The translations under genes and the position numbers were made by a program. This document shows, in pieces, positions 26,880 to 35,670 of a DNA stretch of 64,000 bases (position 1 is its first letter; each line of letters starts with the position of its first letter). Origin of the DNA: DATAVB01 sp036267955 (GTDB taxonomy: Bacteria; Actinomycetota; Actinomycetes; Mycobacteriales; QHCD01); contig DATAVB010000118.1 of assembly GCA_036267955.1 (NCBI GenBank), positions 124,001-188,000 of the forward strand. Reading direction: 5' to 3'. The notes under the pieces were generated by a model that was not told the DNA's origin, ran no database searches, and saw only the letters and a program-made list of their open reading frames with translations.

Positions 26880-26909
26880 GCGCTCACACTGCTGGGTATT
26901 CGGCCTCGA

Positions 26910-26933
26910 CTACCCCAGGGAATTTCCCGGGTA
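26910..26933 (-). promoter_or_regulatory. CTACCCCAGGGA-type element, copy 1
   Basis: CTACCCCAGGGA is followed by ATTTCCCGGGTA, giving GGGAA-T-TTCCC dyad symmetry in the middle. It ends 31 bp before the isochorismatase-like start. Very similar elements lie at 34077-34102 and 34165-34188. It probably works as an activator or operator site for the cluster (inference). Confidence 0.65.
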
Positions 26934-26955
26934 CCCGGGCGGGCGAAGGAGCGCC

Positions 26956-27456
26956 TCAGGACTCGTTCGTGCCGGTCGTTGTACCGGCGGCCGTCGACGA
27001 TCGCGAGGCATCGCCGGTTTCGGCGAGCCGCTGAAGCAGTGGACCCAGAATGCGGGTCTCCTCCGCGGTGAGGTGATCGAACGCGCGTTTTCGGACGCTT
27101 CGAAGGTGATGGGGCCATGCTCGCCGAAGGGCAGACAGGCCGGTACTGGTCAGCGCTGCGTATGTGTTCCGTCCGTCGCCGGAGCCTGCGCGGCGTTCGA
27201 CCAGACCAAGACGGGCCATCGCGTCGATGACTCTGGAGATCCGGCTTGGCGACAGGTTCGTTCGATCGGCCAGATCGGACATGCGTAGCTGCCGATGGAG
27301 CGACTCCGATAGGTGCATCAGAACCGAGTACTCGGTCGAGCTCAGGCCACACGCCCGTTGGAGATCTTCGTCAAGAGCGGGGCGCAGCGTGAACACGAGA
27401 CGCATCAAGCTGCGCCACACGAGTTCCTCGTCGTCGTTCAACGGCAGATCAGCCAC
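26956..27456 (-). CDS. MarR family transcriptional regulator
   Basis: The protein is 166 aa, from ATG 27456. A winged helix spans about residues 35-105: LSSTEYSVLMHLSES, MSDLADRTNLSPSRISRVID (recognition helix) and the wing ERRAGSGDGRNTYAALT. A Ser/Thr-rich tail closes the protein. It follows the SnoaL-like gene on the same strand with a 48-bp gap. It could control the isochorismatase operon immediately downstream or the whole cluster; its ligand is unknown. Confidence 0.9.
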   Translation of the reverse strand: MADLPLNDDEELVWRSLMRLVFTLRPALDEDLQRACGLSSTEYSVLMHLSESLHRQLRMSDLADRTNLSPSRISRVIDAMARLGLVERRAGSGDGRNTYAALTSTGLSALRRAWPHHLRSVRKRAFDHLTAEETRILGPLLQRLAETGDASRSSTAAGTTTGTNES

Positions 27457-27504
27457 CCCCCAAGCCTGCCGTACCCGTGCCGCCGAGACGAACGCGGCTG
27501 CCGA

Positions 27505-27978
27505 TCACGACGGATCGGGGTGAGTGAGGGCGGCCTCCAGGTTCGAGATGACGCCGAGCTGGGTGAGGATCACCGATCCCTCGGGGAAGCAGTCGAATTT
27601 CTTGATCTTCCCGTTCTCCAACTCGAAGAAGTCAGCACACGGCGCGTCCATCGCTTTGCCCGTCGGGGGAATGGTTCCGAACGGCGTGGCGAGTGGGCCG
27701 GAATGCGTTCCCTGTAGTGCCAGCCGGACGATGACGGAGTCGCCGACAGTCCAGAGGTCGTAGAGTTCGCGGTGCATATCGGCAAATGCCGTTCCGTAAT
27801 TTTTTACCGGATAGTCCCATTCGTCGGGTCCCCGATAGGTGATACCGACGGACTCGTCGATGAAGATTCCGTCCTCTGCGAAGAGAGATTTCCAGGCCTT
27901 GAGATCCTTTCGCTCCGCGATGGCATACGCCTCTCGAACGAAACCCTCTGGGTCGAAGCTGTTGTTGTCATTGGACAT
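27505..27978 (-). CDS. SnoaL-like / NTF2-fold protein
   Basis: The protein is 157 aa. ATG 27978 follows AGGGAG at good spacing; a longer reading is less likely. It shows the NTF2-like cone pattern: FVREAYAIAERKDLKAWKSL, FAEDGIFIDESVG and an extended sheet ending FFELENGKIKKFDCFPEG. The family includes hydroxylases, isomerases, dehydratases and ligand binders, so no reaction can be named. It is divergent from the large LuxR-type regulator and precedes marR. Confidence 0.8.
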   Translation of the reverse strand: MSNDNNSFDPEGFVREAYAIAERKDLKAWKSLFAEDGIFIDESVGITYRGPDEWDYPVKNYGTAFADMHRELYDLWTVGDSVIVRLALQGTHSGPLATPFGTIPPTGKAMDAPCADFFELENGKIKKFDCFPEGSVILTQLGVISNLEAALTHPDPS

Positions 27979-28143
27979 CGATTGCTCCCTGGGGTCGTTC
28001 TGTCCGTAATCGTCCAATGTGAGCGCACTGAGACGATGTTGGCGGTTTGCTGTGATGGTTGCAGACGCGCCGGGCGGCTGGCCCAGGGAAAGACACTGGC
28101 GAGCAGCCCGGGCCAAACTGGCGCGGTCAGTGTTTTACCAGGG

Positions 28144-28184
28144 CTTGCAAAAGCAACTCACAGGAATATGCTTGCTCAAGCAAG
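28144..28184. promoter_or_regulatory. Two tandem TTGC-N4-GCAA dyads upstream of the LAL regulator
   Basis: TTGC-AAAA-GCAA (28145-28156) and TTGC-TCAA-GCAA (28172-28183) have centres 27 bp apart. They lie in the 311-bp gap between the SnoaL-like gene and the LuxR-type regulator, a candidate control site for either. I see no other feature in that gap. Confidence 0.4.
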
Positions 28185-28289
28185 GACATGCGGTCGCTGA
28201 CTTCGACGTCAAGGCTGAATGGACGCATGGGGGTGGGCGTGGTGCCGGGTTCGAAGCATGCCATCGATGTCCAGCGCACGAACTGGGCG

Positions 28290-31103
28290 ATGACGAGCAC
28301 AGTCGCCGGCGAAAACGCGGCCCCGGAACTGCTGGGCCGTACCGACGAGCGCCAATCGCTGGCCGATTTGCTGCTCAGAGCCCGGGACGGCCACGGTGGC
28401 GTGGTTGTTGTGCGAGGGGAAGCGGGTATTGGAAAGTCGGCTCTCCTCGAGGACTTGGCTGACAAGGCGCAAGACTGCCGCATCTGTAGAGTAGTCGGCG
28501 TTGAGTCAGAAATGGAACTCGCTTATGCCGGATTGCAACAGCTGTGCGCACCGGTAATTGGCTCCCTGGCCGATCTGCCCACATTTCATCGCAACGCCCT
28601 GGAAACGGTGTTCGGGCTCATTGCCGGTTCGCCGCCGGATCGTTTCCTCGTCGGAATGGCTGTGCTCGACCTCATGACGATGGTTGCGCAGGGACAGCCC
28701 CTGCTGTGGTTGGTCGACGACGCCCAGTGGCTCGACCGATCCTCGATGCAGGCGATCGGCTTTGCCAGCAGACGGTTACTGAACGATCGCATCGTCATTG
28801 TGATTGCGGCTCGGGACACCGGCGATGACGGCGATCTGGCGGGGCTCCCGGAGATCCGACTCAGTGGTCTGAGCGCTGTGGTTGCGGGCGAACTGCTCGA
28901 CTCCGTTGTACCCGGGCCCACCGATCCAGCGGTTCGGGATCGGATCATTGCCGAGACACGTGGGAATCCGCTTGCACTGCTGGAGCTTCCGCGAACCTGG
29001 ACCGCGGCCGAATTGGTCGAGGGCCTCGCCGCATCAGGATCGGAGCCATTGGCCGGGCATCTCGAGCTCGCTTTCACAAAGCGGTTGAGCGAGTTGCCTC
29101 CCGACACGCAGACCCTGCTGACCTTGGCCGCGGCCGAGCCGAAGGGCGACCCTGCGTTGCTGTGGTCCGCGGCTCGGCAACTCGGACTGGACTGGAATGC
29201 TGCCGGCCCGGCTGAGGGCGCAGGGCTGATCGAATTCGGGCCACGCGTCTATTTCCGGCATCCTCTGGTGCGCGCCGCCGCGTACCGAGCGGCGCCGATC
29301 CAGGTGCGTTTGGAGGTCCACCGCGCACTGGCCGAAGTAACAGATCCGGTGCGTGACGCCGACCGACGCGCTTGGCACCGGGCCAGTTCGACAGTCGCAC
29401 ACGACGAAAATGTCGCCATCGAACTCGAGCAATCGGCAGGAAGAGCCAGGGCCCGTGGCGGTCTCCTGGCCGCCGCCGCACTCCTGGAGCGAGCCGCGTT
29501 GCTGACTCCCGATGGTGCCCGGCGCGCCAACCGTACTTTGGCCGCAGCCAAGGCGAAACGAGACGCGGGCGCGCTCGACGCGGCACTCAGTCTGCTTTCG
29601 GCCGCGGAGTCCGAGCCGCCGTTGGAACCGCGGAGTGCTCTGGCCGAACAATTGCGGGGGCGGATCGCCTTCGACCAGGGACGCGGCGAGGATGCCGCCG
29701 GATTTCTCCTTAGCGCGGCCCGGCGTCTTGAATCGCTCGATCCGACGCTGGCACGCGACACCTACCTCGAGGCCTTGGCCGCAGCTATTTGGGCGAGTGG
29801 CGCCAATGGGCGAGAGCTGATCAACAAAGCAGCAGAGGCCGCCCGGGCCGCGCCGCCCGCAGGCGCACACCCGCGGACCGCAGACCTGATACTGGATGCC
29901 CTGGCCGGCCGGGTGACCGACGGCTACGAAGCATCCGCCCAGAAGACGACGACGGCACTCGCCGCCGCCCGCAGCCACATAATCGGGGCTGATGATGTCG
30001 AAAGTCTGTTGTGGCTGGCGGGAAACCGGGCCGCGGGAATCATGGCCGTCGAGTCGTGGGACTCCGAGACCGGACGCACCCTCGCACAACGACAGGTCGC
30101 GGTCGCCCGAGAATCCGGAGCGCTGATACAACTCCAATTTGCACTGAACTTCCTGGCTAACAACGTTGCGCTCACAGGCGACATACGAACGGCCGCCGCG
30201 CTCGTCGAGGAAGAGCGGTGGCTGTCGACCATGACACGGGTCGCGCCCGTCGGTCACACCAGCTTGATGCTGGACGCATTCCGCGGTGATGCACAAAGGG
30301 CGATGCCGGTGATCAGGGCAACGATCGAGAATGCGACAAAGGATGGGCAGGGAAGATTCGTCGCCTTCGCACATTACGTGGGCGCCGTTCTGTACAACGG
30401 GCTGGGACGCCACGCAGACGCGCTCGAATGCGCGCGGCGGGTGCTCGAGTGGGACTCCCTCGGCTACCAGACGCTCGCGGCTGGTGAACTTGCCGAGGCT
30501 GCATCCCGCGAGTGTGACAATGTGCTTCTCGCCGAGATAACCGCGTGGGTACGGGCGCGGGCCGCGGTGACGCCCACCGACTGGGCGCTCGGAATATCGG
30601 CCCGCGTGCAGGCACTCGATGCCGATGCTGCCGAGACCGCCGATGCTCTCTACCGAGAATCGATCGAGTGCTTGAGCCGGACCACGCTGGGGGTGGAGTT
30701 AGCGCGATCCCACCTCCTGTATGGCGAATGGCTGCGTCGCCGAGGGCAAAGAGGTGCGGCCCGTGATCAGATGACGATCGCACTGGATGCATTTGTCGAA
30801 ATGGGTATCGGGGCGTTCGCCAAGCGGGCACGGCGCGAGTTGTCCGCGACCACGGGGCGACGAACACGCAGCTCGGTTGATGCTCCTTCCGTGCAGCTCA
30901 CCAGCCAGGAAATACAGATCGCTCAGCTCGTCCAGCGGGGCCTCACAAGCAGAGAGATCGGCGGCCGCCTGTTCCTGAGCGCTCGTACCGTCGAATGGCA
31001 CCTCCGAAATATCTTCGGAAAGGTCGGCGTGTCATCGCGCCGGCAGCTCAGAGACGCAAGTCTCGGGCTACGCGATGACGCCGTCGAACATGGCGGCCCT
31101 TGA
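28290..31103 (+). CDS. Large LuxR-family (LAL) regulator with AAA ATPase
   Basis: The protein is 937 aa from ATG 28290. The start is uncertain, since ATG 28227 is also in frame and neither has a strong ribosome site. Walker A is GEAGIGKS (residues 43-50) and the Walker B region is LLWLVDDAQWLD. A long helical-repeat middle (about residues 300-860) follows, then a LuxR helix-turn-helix at the C-terminus (LTSQEIQIAQLVQRGLTSRE, then LFLSARTVEWHLRNIFGKVG). LAL proteins are ATP-dependent activators. It sits in the centre of the oxidoreductase/hydrolase cluster whose promoters share the CTACCCCAGGGA-type element, so it is the best candidate to bind it (inference). Confidence 0.9.
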   Translation: MTSTVAGENAAPELLGRTDERQSLADLLLRARDGHGGVVVVRGEAGIGKSALLEDLADKAQDCRICRVVGVESEMELAYAGLQQLCAPVIGSLADLPTFHRNALETVFGLIAGSPPDRFLVGMAVLDLMTMVAQGQPLLWLVDDAQWLDRSSMQAIGFASRRLLNDRIVIVIAARDTGDDGDLAGLPEIRLSGLSAVVAGELLDSVVPGPTDPAVRDRIIAETRGNPLALLELPRTWTAAELVEGLAASGSEPLAGHLELAFTKRLSELPPDTQTLLTLAAAEPKGDPALLWSAARQLGLDWNAAGPAEGAGLIEFGPRVYFRHPLVRAAAYRAAPIQVRLEVHRALAEVTDPVRDADRRAWHRASSTVAHDENVAIELEQSAGRARARGGLLAAAALLERAALLTPDGARRANRTLAAAKAKRDAGALDAALSLLSAAESEPPLEPRSALAEQLRGRIAFDQGRGEDAAGFLLSAARRLESLDPTLARDTYLEALAAAIWASGANGRELINKAAEAARAAPPAGAHPRTADLILDALAGRVTDGYEASAQKTTTALAAARSHIIGADDVESLLWLAGNRAAGIMAVESWDSETGRTLAQRQVAVARESGALIQLQFALNFLANNVALTGDIRTAAALVEEERWLSTMTRVAPVGHTSLMLDAFRGDAQRAMPVIRATIENATKDGQGRFVAFAHYVGAVLYNGLGRHADALECARRVLEWDSLGYQTLAAGELAEAASRECDNVLLAEITAWVRARAAVTPTDWALGISARVQALDADAAETADALYRESIECLSRTTLGVELARSHLLYGEWLRRRGQRGAARDQMTIALDAFVEMGIGAFAKRARRELSATTGRRTRSSVDAPSVQLTSQEIQIAQLVQRGLTSREIGGRLFLSARTVEWHLRNIFGKVGVSSRRQLRDASLGLRDDAVEHGGP

Positions 31104-31162
31104 CTCCACTTCCGCTGTGATACAGCCGTTCTGTCAGCTCCTGCCCGGCATCGCCTGACCTG

Positions 31163-31190
31163 GCCCTGGCTCGCCGATCAGGGCGTTTTG
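31163..31190 (+). terminator. Hairpin between convergent LAL and esterase genes
   Basis: Arms GCCCTG and CAGGGC enclose a 10-nt loop and are followed by GTTTTG. The hairpin overlaps the esterase stop. It is a modest candidate terminator for the regulator gene. Confidence 0.4.
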
Positions 31191-32092
31191 ACGGGCTCGG
31201 TGACTGTGAGATGCGACCTGAGGAAAACCGAAGCTCGGTCGAGCGCCGCGCTCCCCTCGTCGAGAAGCGCCGCGAACCCCTGGAATACGTGGGGGACGCC
31301 CGGGGTGACCTCGAGTGTCACCGGGACATCGGCGGTCGCCGCCCGTTCAGCGAGCCGGAGAGCATCGCTCAGCAGGACCTCATGCGACCCGACCTGGATC
31401 AGCAGCGGAGGCAATCCGCTGAGATCCCCGAAGATCGGGCTGATGTGCGGATCAGCGGGGTCGGCCCCCGCGACGTAGTCCGGAATCCGTATCCGAAGCC
31501 CGTCCGGAGTGAGGACCGGGTCGAGCGCCTCTTTCTCGGTCATAGTCTCTCCCGACAGAGTCAGATCCGCGTACGGCGACATCAGGTAAGCGCACGAAGG
31601 CAGCGGTTTGCCGGCCTCCCGCAAGGCGAGCAGAATGACGACTGCCAGCCCTCCTCCCGCCGACTCACCCGCGAGAGCGATCTGACCAGGGTTGACGCCC
31701 TGCGCGAGCAATCCCTCGTAGGCGGCCAGGGCGTCTTCGACTGCCGCCGGATATGGGTGTTCGGGACCGAGTCGATAGTCGACGGTGACAGCCCTGGTTC
31801 CTGTTCTCCGAACCAGATCGCTCACCAGCGGCACCGTCGCTGCGGCGGTGCCGATGACGTACACGCCACTGTGGAAATAGAGGATCACACCCTCGGCCTC
31901 GTTGCCCTGGATTGTGACCTCTACACCAGCGACACCGCCGATCTCCACGGGATTCTGCTGGACATCGGCGGCCACCGGGACCTGGGCCATCAGTTTGTTG
32001 AACGCATCCCGCAACGCCGCGACCTCGCCGCCGGTGTCAAGCCCACCCGCACGCAAGATGGCGTCCAACTGGCGCTGTTGATCTTTGCTCAT
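31178..32092 (-). CDS. Alpha/beta hydrolase, hormone-sensitive-lipase (HSL) family esterase
   Basis: The protein is 304 aa, from ATG 32092 (MSKDQQRQLDAILR). The nucleophile elbow is GESAGGG with Ser144, and the family block DYRLGPEHPYPAAVEDALAA is intact. The C-terminal DPHISPIFGDLSGLPPLL and VPHVFQGF supply the acid and the His. The oxyanion motif, usually HGGG, reads H74-S75-G76-V, an unusual change. It is encoded 20 bp after the MFS transporter, on the same strand. It probably hydrolyses short acyl esters; the substrate is unknown. Confidence 0.88.
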   Translation of the reverse strand: MSKDQQRQLDAILRAGGLDTGGEVAALRDAFNKLMAQVPVAADVQQNPVEIGGVAGVEVTIQGNEAEGVILYFHSGVYVIGTAAATVPLVSDLVRRTGTRAVTVDYRLGPEHPYPAAVEDALAAYEGLLAQGVNPGQIALAGESAGGGLAVVILLALREAGKPLPSCAYLMSPYADLTLSGETMTEKEALDPVLTPDGLRIRIPDYVAGADPADPHISPIFGDLSGLPPLLIQVGSHEVLLSDALRLAERAATADVPVTLEVTPGVPHVFQGFAALLDEGSAALDRASVFLRSHLTVTEPVKTP

Positions 32093-32112
32093 CCGTATCT
32101 CCTATCGGTCAG

Positions 32113-33621
32113 TTAGGCGTCGCTCGGTGCCCCGGGCTGCGTGGTGGTGTCGTCCGTGCCGGCTTTGACCAGCGTCAGGACGGCTACGAACGCTCCGGCG
32201 ACCAGGCCGACTCCGATCCAGAACGCGACGTGGTAGCCGTGGATTGCCGCGAGTGGGTTGAATGCGGACGGCGAGAGGTGGTGGGCCAGGACGTAGGACG
32301 TGACCGCGCTTGCGTAGAAGGTGTTCAGCAGCGCGGTGCCCAGGGATCCGCCGATCTGTTGGGTCGAGTTGAGCACCGCGCTGGCGACTCCCGCATCGTT
32401 GTCGTCCACCCCGGCAAGGGCGAGGTTGGACAGCGGCACCAATAGCAGCGCGAAGCCGATGCTCATCAGTAGCTCTCCGGGCAGAACGGTGGCGACCCAG
32501 CTGCTCGTGTCGGAGATCGAGGTGAAGGTGGCCAGGCCGATCGCGGCCATGGCGAGGCCGATCAGCATGAGCGGCTTGGGGCCGGTGCGCGGTAGTAGGG
32601 CCGGCACCACGGCCGAGGTGACGATGACGCCGCCGCTGAACGGCAGGACGGCGAGACCCGACTTGAGTGCGCTGTAGCTCAGGTTGTATTGGAGGTAGTA
32701 ACTGAGGAACAGAAACATGGCGAACAGCCCGGCGAAGGCCAGCAGCGAGGCGAGATAGGAGCCGCCGCGATTGCGGTCGAGCACCACCCGCATCGGCAGC
32801 AGTGGGCTGGCCGAACGCAACTCGACGAGTACGAATGCGATCAGCAGGATGCCGGCGCCCACGAGCCAGCTGATGGCCTGGACCGAGAGCCAGCCGACTC
32901 CGGCCTTGGCAGCTTCGGTGAATCCGTAGACGAGCGCGACCAGCCCGGCCGTGCCGATGATCGCGCCGGGGATGTCGTATGAGGTCCCGCCGTGGGACTT
33001 GCTTTCGGTGACCAGGATCGCGCCCCCGATGCCGGCCACGATCGCGATGGGCACATTGATGAGCAGGCACCAGCGCCATGAGGTGTACTCGGTCAACGCG
33101 CCGCCCAGGATCAAGCCGATCGCGGCGCCGGCTCCCGAGATGGCGCCGTAGACCGCGAACGCCCGGGACCGCTCCTTCGCCTCGGTGAAGGTCACCGAGA
33201 TGAGCGACAGGGCGGCGGGCGCGAGCAGCGCCGCGAACGCGCCCTGCAGCGCCCGGGCGCCGAAGAGCGTCGCGGCGTTCTGCGCGGCGCCGCCGAGCGC
33301 CGACGCCGCGGCGAACCCGGCCAGCCCGATCAGGAACATCCGCTTGCGGCCGAGGTAATCGGCAATCCGACCGCCCAGCAGCAGCAGGCCACCGAACGCG
33401 AGGGTATAGGCCGTGATCGTCCACTGCCGATCGGCGTTGGAGATATGCAGATCCCGTTGCGCCGAGGGCAGCGCAATGGTCACGACGGTGCCGTCAAGGA
33501 CCACCATCAGCTGAGCGACCGCAATGACGGCAAGGGCCCACCACCGACGGCTGGACAGGTTTCCGATCCTCTCTTCGCTCCCGCCGGCGGCCCGGTCGGT
33601 CAGCTCCGCGTCCGAAGCCAT
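32113..33621 (-). CDS. MFS multidrug efflux transporter (DHA2, 14 TM)
   Basis: The protein is 502 aa. ATG 33621 follows GGGGAG by nine bases. The DHA2 start pattern AVAQLMVVLDGTVVTIALPS carries the motif-D1-like segment. Motif A follows the second helix (GGRIADYLGRKRMFLIG) and motif C is near SGAGAAIGLILGGALTEYTSWRW. About 14 hydrophobic helices fit the family. It shares an operon with the esterase. A second DHA2 transporter, closely similar in layout, lies at the right end of the window. Confidence 0.9.
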   Translation of the reverse strand: MASDAELTDRAAGGSEERIGNLSSRRWWALAVIAVAQLMVVLDGTVVTIALPSAQRDLHISNADRQWTITAYTLAFGGLLLLGGRIADYLGRKRMFLIGLAGFAAASALGGAAQNAATLFGARALQGAFAALLAPAALSLISVTFTEAKERSRAFAVYGAISGAGAAIGLILGGALTEYTSWRWCLLINVPIAIVAGIGGAILVTESKSHGGTSYDIPGAIIGTAGLVALVYGFTEAAKAGVGWLSVQAISWLVGAGILLIAFVLVELRSASPLLPMRVVLDRNRGGSYLASLLAFAGLFAMFLFLSYYLQYNLSYSALKSGLAVLPFSGGVIVTSAVVPALLPRTGPKPLMLIGLAMAAIGLATFTSISDTSSWVATVLPGELLMSIGFALLLVPLSNLALAGVDDNDAGVASAVLNSTQQIGGSLGTALLNTFYASAVTSYVLAHHLSPSAFNPLAAIHGYHVAFWIGVGLVAGAFVAVLTLVKAGTDDTTTQPGAPSDA

Positions 33622-33657
33622 GATCAAACACTCCCCTTCCGCGGGAGATCGTCTGGG

Positions 33658-33933
33658 TTACGCGGCTTGAGTGACCTGTCGCAACGGCGCGAGCGCCCGG
33701 CTCCAGGCGACGACTTCCCCGAGAAGCGTGAACAACAGGGCGATGGGAGTCGTCTCGTGTCCCAAGCTCGGGGGCCGCGGCTCGTCCAGATGCGGGAGGG
33801 GGTGATCGGCAAGGTCGACGAGCTCGAAGTCGGCGTCGCTGCGCCGTTCCGCCTCGTTCATCACCCACCGGGCGACCGGCTCGCCGCGACGACCGGGGCG
33901 AGTGCTGCCGAGGACGACGCCGATGCGGGTCAC
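33658..33933 (-). pseudogene. NAD(P)H-dependent FMN reductase, internally deleted
   Basis: The 91-codon reading starts at GTG 33933. Its N-terminus MTRIGVVLGSTRPGRRGEPV and ELVDLADHPLPHLDEPRPPS fit the flavodoxin-like FMN reductase family. It then jumps to LGEVVAWSRALAPLRQ, which is the C-terminal helix of such proteins. About 90 residues, including the PEYNxS flavin-binding loop, are missing. The reading frame survives the deletion, but the product cannot bind flavin normally. Confidence 0.75.
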
Positions 33934-34046
33934 GGACGTACCTGGCTCGGCTGGCAGTCGATAACGACCAGCACCGACTTCCGGGGGAGGAGCGGATCGT
34001 CGCCGAGAGCATCGCGCTCGGGACCATCGGTGGCGTGTGAGTTCAT
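33930..34046 (-). pseudogene. Isochorismatase-like N-terminal fragment
   Basis: ATG 34046 opens 38 codons, ending KSVLVVIDCQPSQVRP at TGA 33930. The VIDxQPSQ motif carries the first catalytic Asp of the isochorismatase fold, as in the intact gene at 26247-26879. Everything after it, including the Lys and Cys, is gone. The stop overlaps the GTG of the FMN-reductase remnant (GTGA). The CTACCCCAGGGA-type element is retained 30 bp upstream, nearly the same spacing as at the intact gene. Confidence 0.75.
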
Positions 34047-34076
34047 AGGCCTACCCTGCGCGGCAGCTGGTCGTGA

Positions 34077-34102
34077 CTACCCCAGGGAGAATGCCGGGCG
34101 TA
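34077..34102 (-). promoter_or_regulatory. CTACCCCAGGGA-type element, copy 2
   Basis: CTACCCCAGGGA is followed by GAATGCCGGGCGTA; the right half is less well conserved than in copies 1 and 3. It lies 30 bp before the isochorismatase-like fragment and faces copy 3 across the divergent gap. Confidence 0.55.
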
Positions 34103-34164
34103 AGTCAGGCGAACTGACTCGTCGCCCGAGCCGATCCGGAGTATCGGGCCCGCACTTCGGCCCG

Positions 34165-34188
34165 ATCCCGGGAAAATCCCTGGGGTAG
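34165..34188 (+). promoter_or_regulatory. CTACCCCAGGGA-type element, copy 3
   Basis: On the minus strand this reads CTACCCCAGGGA then TTTTCCCGGGAT; on the plus strand it points at the GMC oxidoreductase remnant whose GTG lies 24 bp downstream. Confidence 0.65.
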
Positions 34189-34211
34189 CGCTTTCGTCGC
34201 ACGGTCACCCT

Positions 34212-35270
34212 GTGATTCGCAAGTCGTCTGACACGAGATTGGCGGAGTCCGTGGACGTCCTCATTGTGGGCAGCGGCCCAGCACGGGCCGTACTGGCGGC
34301 GCGTCTCTCGGAGACCGCCAGCCGAACGGTGATGCTGCTCGAGGCCGGCCCTGCATATGCGCTTGACGCCGTCCCACCAAGCCTGCTCGATGCGTCACAG
34401 GTGGCAGACCCGCAACATGACTGGGGATACGCATCTCGGGGCAGTGACCGGCAGCCGCAGGTCCCAACTCCGCGGGGCAAGGTCCTCGGCGGCAGTTCGT
34501 CGGTTAACGCGTGCGTCGCGATCCGACCCCGTCCCAGCGATTTTGCAAAATGGGCCTCCCATGGTGCGGACGGGTGGAGTTACGAGGAGGTTCTGCCCAC
34601 CTGTCGGGCCATCGCACGGCAGAAGTCCGCCGCTGACGAGGTGATCCTGGCCGGAGGCACGTACGGCAGTACGGCAATCCTGCTGCGCTCGGGCATCGGT
34701 CCCGCCGCGGACCTCAGGGGTTGGATATCGATGTCGTGCTCGATCTTCCGGTCGGTCGGCGACTGCAGGACCAGGCGTTCGTACCCAACGGCTTCGTGCT
34801 CGCATCGGACTCCCTGCTGATGGTGCCCGCCGTTGGCTCGCTGCTGTGGACAGCCTCAAGCGCGGCAGTCGGCGACGAACTCGACCTACACGTCACCGTG
34901 ACTCACCTCCTGCCCGGTTCGGCCAGCCCCACCGGCGGTGCCGTAGTGCTGGCCGCGTCGGTGGGGCTGCCCGAGTCAACCGGTACGTTGAAACTGGCCG
35001 GTAGGAATCCAGCGAATGCGCCGCTGATCGACAGCAACTACCTGGGCACCGGTCGGGACGCCCGCAGAATGCTCGAGGCATTCAAGCTTGGTAGGGAGAT
35101 CACCCGTCAGCCAGCCTTCGCGCGGTTTACCGCCGGCAAATTGATGCCCGGGGATTCCGTCCGCGACGACGACCTTGCCCGATATGTGTTCCACAATCTG
35201 GCGGTCTACGGCCATCCGACCTCACCGTGATCATGCTGGCTGAACGGATCTTCGACCGGGCCCACGGCGG
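34212..35270 (+). pseudogene. GMC-family FAD oxidoreductase, deleted and frameshifted
   Basis: From GTG 34212 the FAD-binding start is readable (VDVLIVGSGPARAVLAARLS, then MLLEAGPAY), followed by the GMC block GKVLGGSSSVNACVAIR. Near 34610-34640 a large internal piece is missing. The signature ILAGGTYGSTAILLRSGIGP follows. At about 34720 the frame shifts and the text goes on as IDVVLDLPVGRRLQDQ through PLIDSNYLGTGRDARRMLEA. After YGHPTS the catalytic His-containing end is lost, with only LTVIMLAERIFDRA left. GMC enzymes oxidise alcohols or sugars; this copy is dead. Confidence 0.85.
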
Positions 35271-35670
35271 ATCGTCACGTTTCACGCGGCTTGCCGGGTA
35301 GGTACGACGCAGGGTTGGCGCCAGCTGGAGGCCGACGTCGGCCGATTGCTTGGCATCCCGGCGGCAGTGGCTACCGGGCCCGATACCGATGAACGATTGC
35401 GGCACCCAGCAAAGCAACCTCGTCGAATGACTCGTCGTCCGCCCCACGGCCCACTCAAAGTCGTGACCGCACCGGCATCGTCGATCACGCCCGCACTCCG
35501 CTGTCCCGCGAGCGAATCCTGGGCGCGGCCCTGCGCTACAGGCTTCTTGTATTGAATTCCGCAGAAACATTTGGTGAGTTCCGGGTGCCCGGTCGAATGT
35601 TCATGTCGAGTTCGGTTCGAAGTGGCTGAAACGGTTGGACGTCGTGGGCGAAGCGATTTGAGATTGTCCT
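35271..35670. other. 400-bp decayed intergenic stretch
   Basis: No intact gene is seen. A short plus-strand reading at about 35492-35539 (TPLSRERILGAALRY) resembles the start of a TetR-type regulator, but it is too short to be sure. The stretch lies between the GMC remnant and the NHL gene and looks like eroded coding DNA. Confidence 0.35.
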
